Origin: Aeromicrobium sp. Leaf350
Lineage (GTDB): Bacteria; Actinomycetota; Actinomycetes; Propionibacteriales; Nocardioidaceae
NCBI RefSeq assembly: GCF_916858655.1
Contig: NZ_CAKASL010000001.1
Coordinates: 1,240,001 to 1,304,000 of the forward strand
DNA length: 64,000 nucleotides
Reading direction: 5' to 3'
In this document: in pieces, positions 62,682 to 64,000 of the stretch
Layout of the letters: the number at the start of each line of letters is the position of its first letter
How positions within the stretch are numbered: position 1 is the stretch's first letter
Program-made: the position numbers and the translations under genes
Notes under the pieces: model-generated
Database searches by the model: none
Seen by the model: only the letters and a program-made list of their open reading frames with translations
Told to the model about the DNA's origin: nothing

Positions 62682-64000
62682 ATGGCGTCGCCGCCGTTGG
62701 TCCCGGGACTGTCGAGGGTGCCCGGGCGGTGAAACGGAGCCGTCATGGCACGGAGGACAATGATCCGCTCGTCCGACCTTTCGCGGCGACCTGTCATGTA
62801 GTCGACGGCAGCGTGGGCGATGTCAGCAGCGGCCGCGAGGACACTAGTCGGCGGGGCGTTGTTGACCGGTGCCGTGCACCCGAGTTCAAGAAACCCTGAA
62901 GGCTCCGTCAGGTCCTCCGGCGGAAGTTTTAGGTAAGCGGGGTTAGCAGGACGTGCAGCGATGAGGGTGTCACCTTTGCCCTGACGCTGAACTCGCGCCA
63001 ATGCGCCCTGATGAAAGAGTGCGCCAACGATGAGCGGCCTGTCTGTGCGGCGGCAGACTTCCGCCAATGTCGCGGTGACGTGGAAAATCCCGGTGCAGTC
63101 AATGACGAGGTCGACGCCCTCGAGAGCAGTCATCAAGCTGGTGGCGCCACCGGGAAGATTGTCGCCCGAAGTGACAGTGACCCACGGCGCGTGATCCTCC
63201 GCAGCGACGCTGACGCCAACGACTTTCCGGTATCCGACGGCATAGGTCGGGGCTACATGCCGGACCAGGTTGGCCGAGGTGAGGTCGTCGTCGTCATGGA
63301 TGCGTAGGTTGCGCACCCCACTGCTTGCGAGGGCGACAGCCACATGCCCCCCGACAGAGCCCGCCCCTGCGATGAGAACGGTCTTGCCGGCGAGAAGATC
63401 GGAATCGGGGCCTGAGCGACGTCTTCGTGCGGTGACGTCGTTCGCGGACGCCGCCATGGCTTCCGCTTGAAGTTCGTCGCCCGCGCCGGCGATCAGCACT
63501 GCGACTGCATCGTGTTCCTTGTCGTGGCGGGGCCAGCCCAACACGATGAAGTCATAGCCGCCGCTCACCTCAGCGGCACCTACAGCGGCTCGGTTCGCCA
63601 AGCCTTGGGCGAGATCGGCGGATTGCTTTTTGGTGAGCGCCCGCGCGATGTCATCGAAGTGGCGCGGCACCGGCCCAATGTTGTTTCGCAGGTAGAAGGC
63701 TCCCTGAAGCGTCTCGCCCTCCTCGGACGAGGCGTCATTCTTGGGGGAGATGAGGAGGGTGCGACCCTGCTTCGAGGCAACGAGCGGGGTCTTGAAACCA
63801 TTGGTTCCCTGCTCAACGAGATCGTTGAAGGGGAGTTCCGACCGCCACGCGGAGCGGTTGTCAAAGAGGACGTAGGCGTCCAGGGCGCGATCCTCGGTTC
63901 GAAATCCTTGCCTTGCTGCGGCGGCCCACTCATCGAGTCGCCTCCATAGCTGGCCTATGTCGCGACCCGCGACCTGTGCTGGATCGTCCTCCGCCCAGAG
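62678..64000 (-). CDS. cap2: Cap2-like E2-E1 fusion (CBASS), N-terminus outside window
   Basis: The frame is open to the right edge, giving at least 441 residues; the start lies outside. The C-terminal half is a ThiF/E1 adenylation domain: KTVLIAGAGSVGGHVAVALA (63400-63340 region), RIHDDDDLTSANLVRH, VDLVIDCTGIF and the Cys loop FLELGCTAPVNNAPP near the end. The N-terminal part seen (e.g. ALDAYVLFDNRSAWRSELPF) has no recognised domain and would link to the E2 module beyond the window. Cap2 conjugates the CD-NTase C-terminus to targets to prime signalling. Confidence 0.87.
   Translation of the reverse strand, partial: LWAEDDPAQVAGRDIGQLWRRLDEWAAAARQGFRTEDRALDAYVLFDNRSAWRSELPFNDLVEQGTNGFKTPLVASKQGRTLLISPKNDASSEEGETLQGAFYLRNNIGPVPRHFDDIARALTKKQSADLAQGLANRAAVGAAEVSGGYDFIVLGWPRHDKEHDAVAVLIAGAGDELQAEAMAASANDVTARRRRSGPDSDLLAGKTVLIAGAGSVGGHVAVALASSGVRNLRIHDDDDLTSANLVRHVAPTYAVGYRKVVGVSVAAEDHAPWVTVTSGDNLPGGATSLMTALEGVDLVIDCTGIFHVTATLAEVCRRTDRPLIVGALFHQGALARVQRQGKGDTLIAARPANPAYLKLPPEDLTEPSGFLELGCTAPVNNAPPTSVLAAAADIAHAAVDYMTGRRERSDERIIVLRAMTAPFHRPGTLDSPGTNGGDAI

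Overview
High-GC, densely coding DNA from an actinobacterium. The support is strong GC bias, GTG and TTG starts, ATGA/GTGA operon overlaps, a DinB-fold enzyme of the mycothiol-dependent type, and many actinobacterial catabolic families. The genus cannot be fixed from the sequence; a Nocardioides/Aeromicrobium-like soil organism would fit. I see no tRNA, rRNA, CRISPR array, transposase or integrase.

Layout. (1) 1-11.9 kb: a rightward operon (end of a P450, MBL hydrolase, FAH-family protein, acetoacetyl-CoA synthetase, reductase with a 2Fe-2S domain, SDR) faces a leftward operon with a complete Liv-type ABC importer and an SDR. A pair of TGCACT-N2-AGTGCA palindromes precedes the importer. (2) 12.10-12.44 kb: copy A of a 342-bp structured repeat. 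Copy B lies at 60.47-60.81 kb in the same orientation with identical internal spacing, so the copies bracket 48 kb. (3) 12.5-15.6 kb: an orphan HTH gene, an aldo/keto reductase, an ABM-fold protein and a TetR regulator with CCAAAC-N-GTTTGG operators. (4) 15.7-55.8 kb: a large catabolic region. It holds a three-component CYP101-like P450 system, SDRs, a nitroreductase-fold protein, two AMACR-like proteins, a MaoC hydratase, a ribose-type ABC importer, a CoA-transferase, two thiolases, an alpha/beta hydrolase, a two-component FMN monooxygenase, an FMN oxidoreductase, two acyl-CoA dehydrogenases, three crotonases, an Fe-ADH, an APH-DUF6285 fusion kinase, a fused TRAP importer, an acyl-CoA ligase and a HAPMO-like Baeyer-Villiger monooxygenase. 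(5) 56.3-59.2 kb: a CitE lyase / family III CoA-transferase / GntR module. (6) 59.5-60.1 kb: a maleylpyruvate isomerase-like gene. (7) 60.9 kb to the window end: a leftward TIR-SAVED, Cap3 and Cap2 operon, which is a CBASS anti-phage module running off the window.

How it fits together (inference): the P450 hydroxylates an alicyclic, probably terpenoid, substrate. SDR/ADH enzymes make a ketone and a Baeyer-Villiger or FMN monooxygenase forms a lactone. Hydrolysis and CoA activation then feed beta-oxidation with branched-chain handling (AMACR, an IVD-type ACAD). The APH-DUF6285 protein points to 4-hydroxyacyl-CoA intermediates handled as in levulinate catabolism. A shared palindrome, GAAC-N4-GTTC and variants, recurs at eight sites in six intergenic regions, including immediately before the TetR gene at 43.97 kb. 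This suggests a single regulator for most of region 4.
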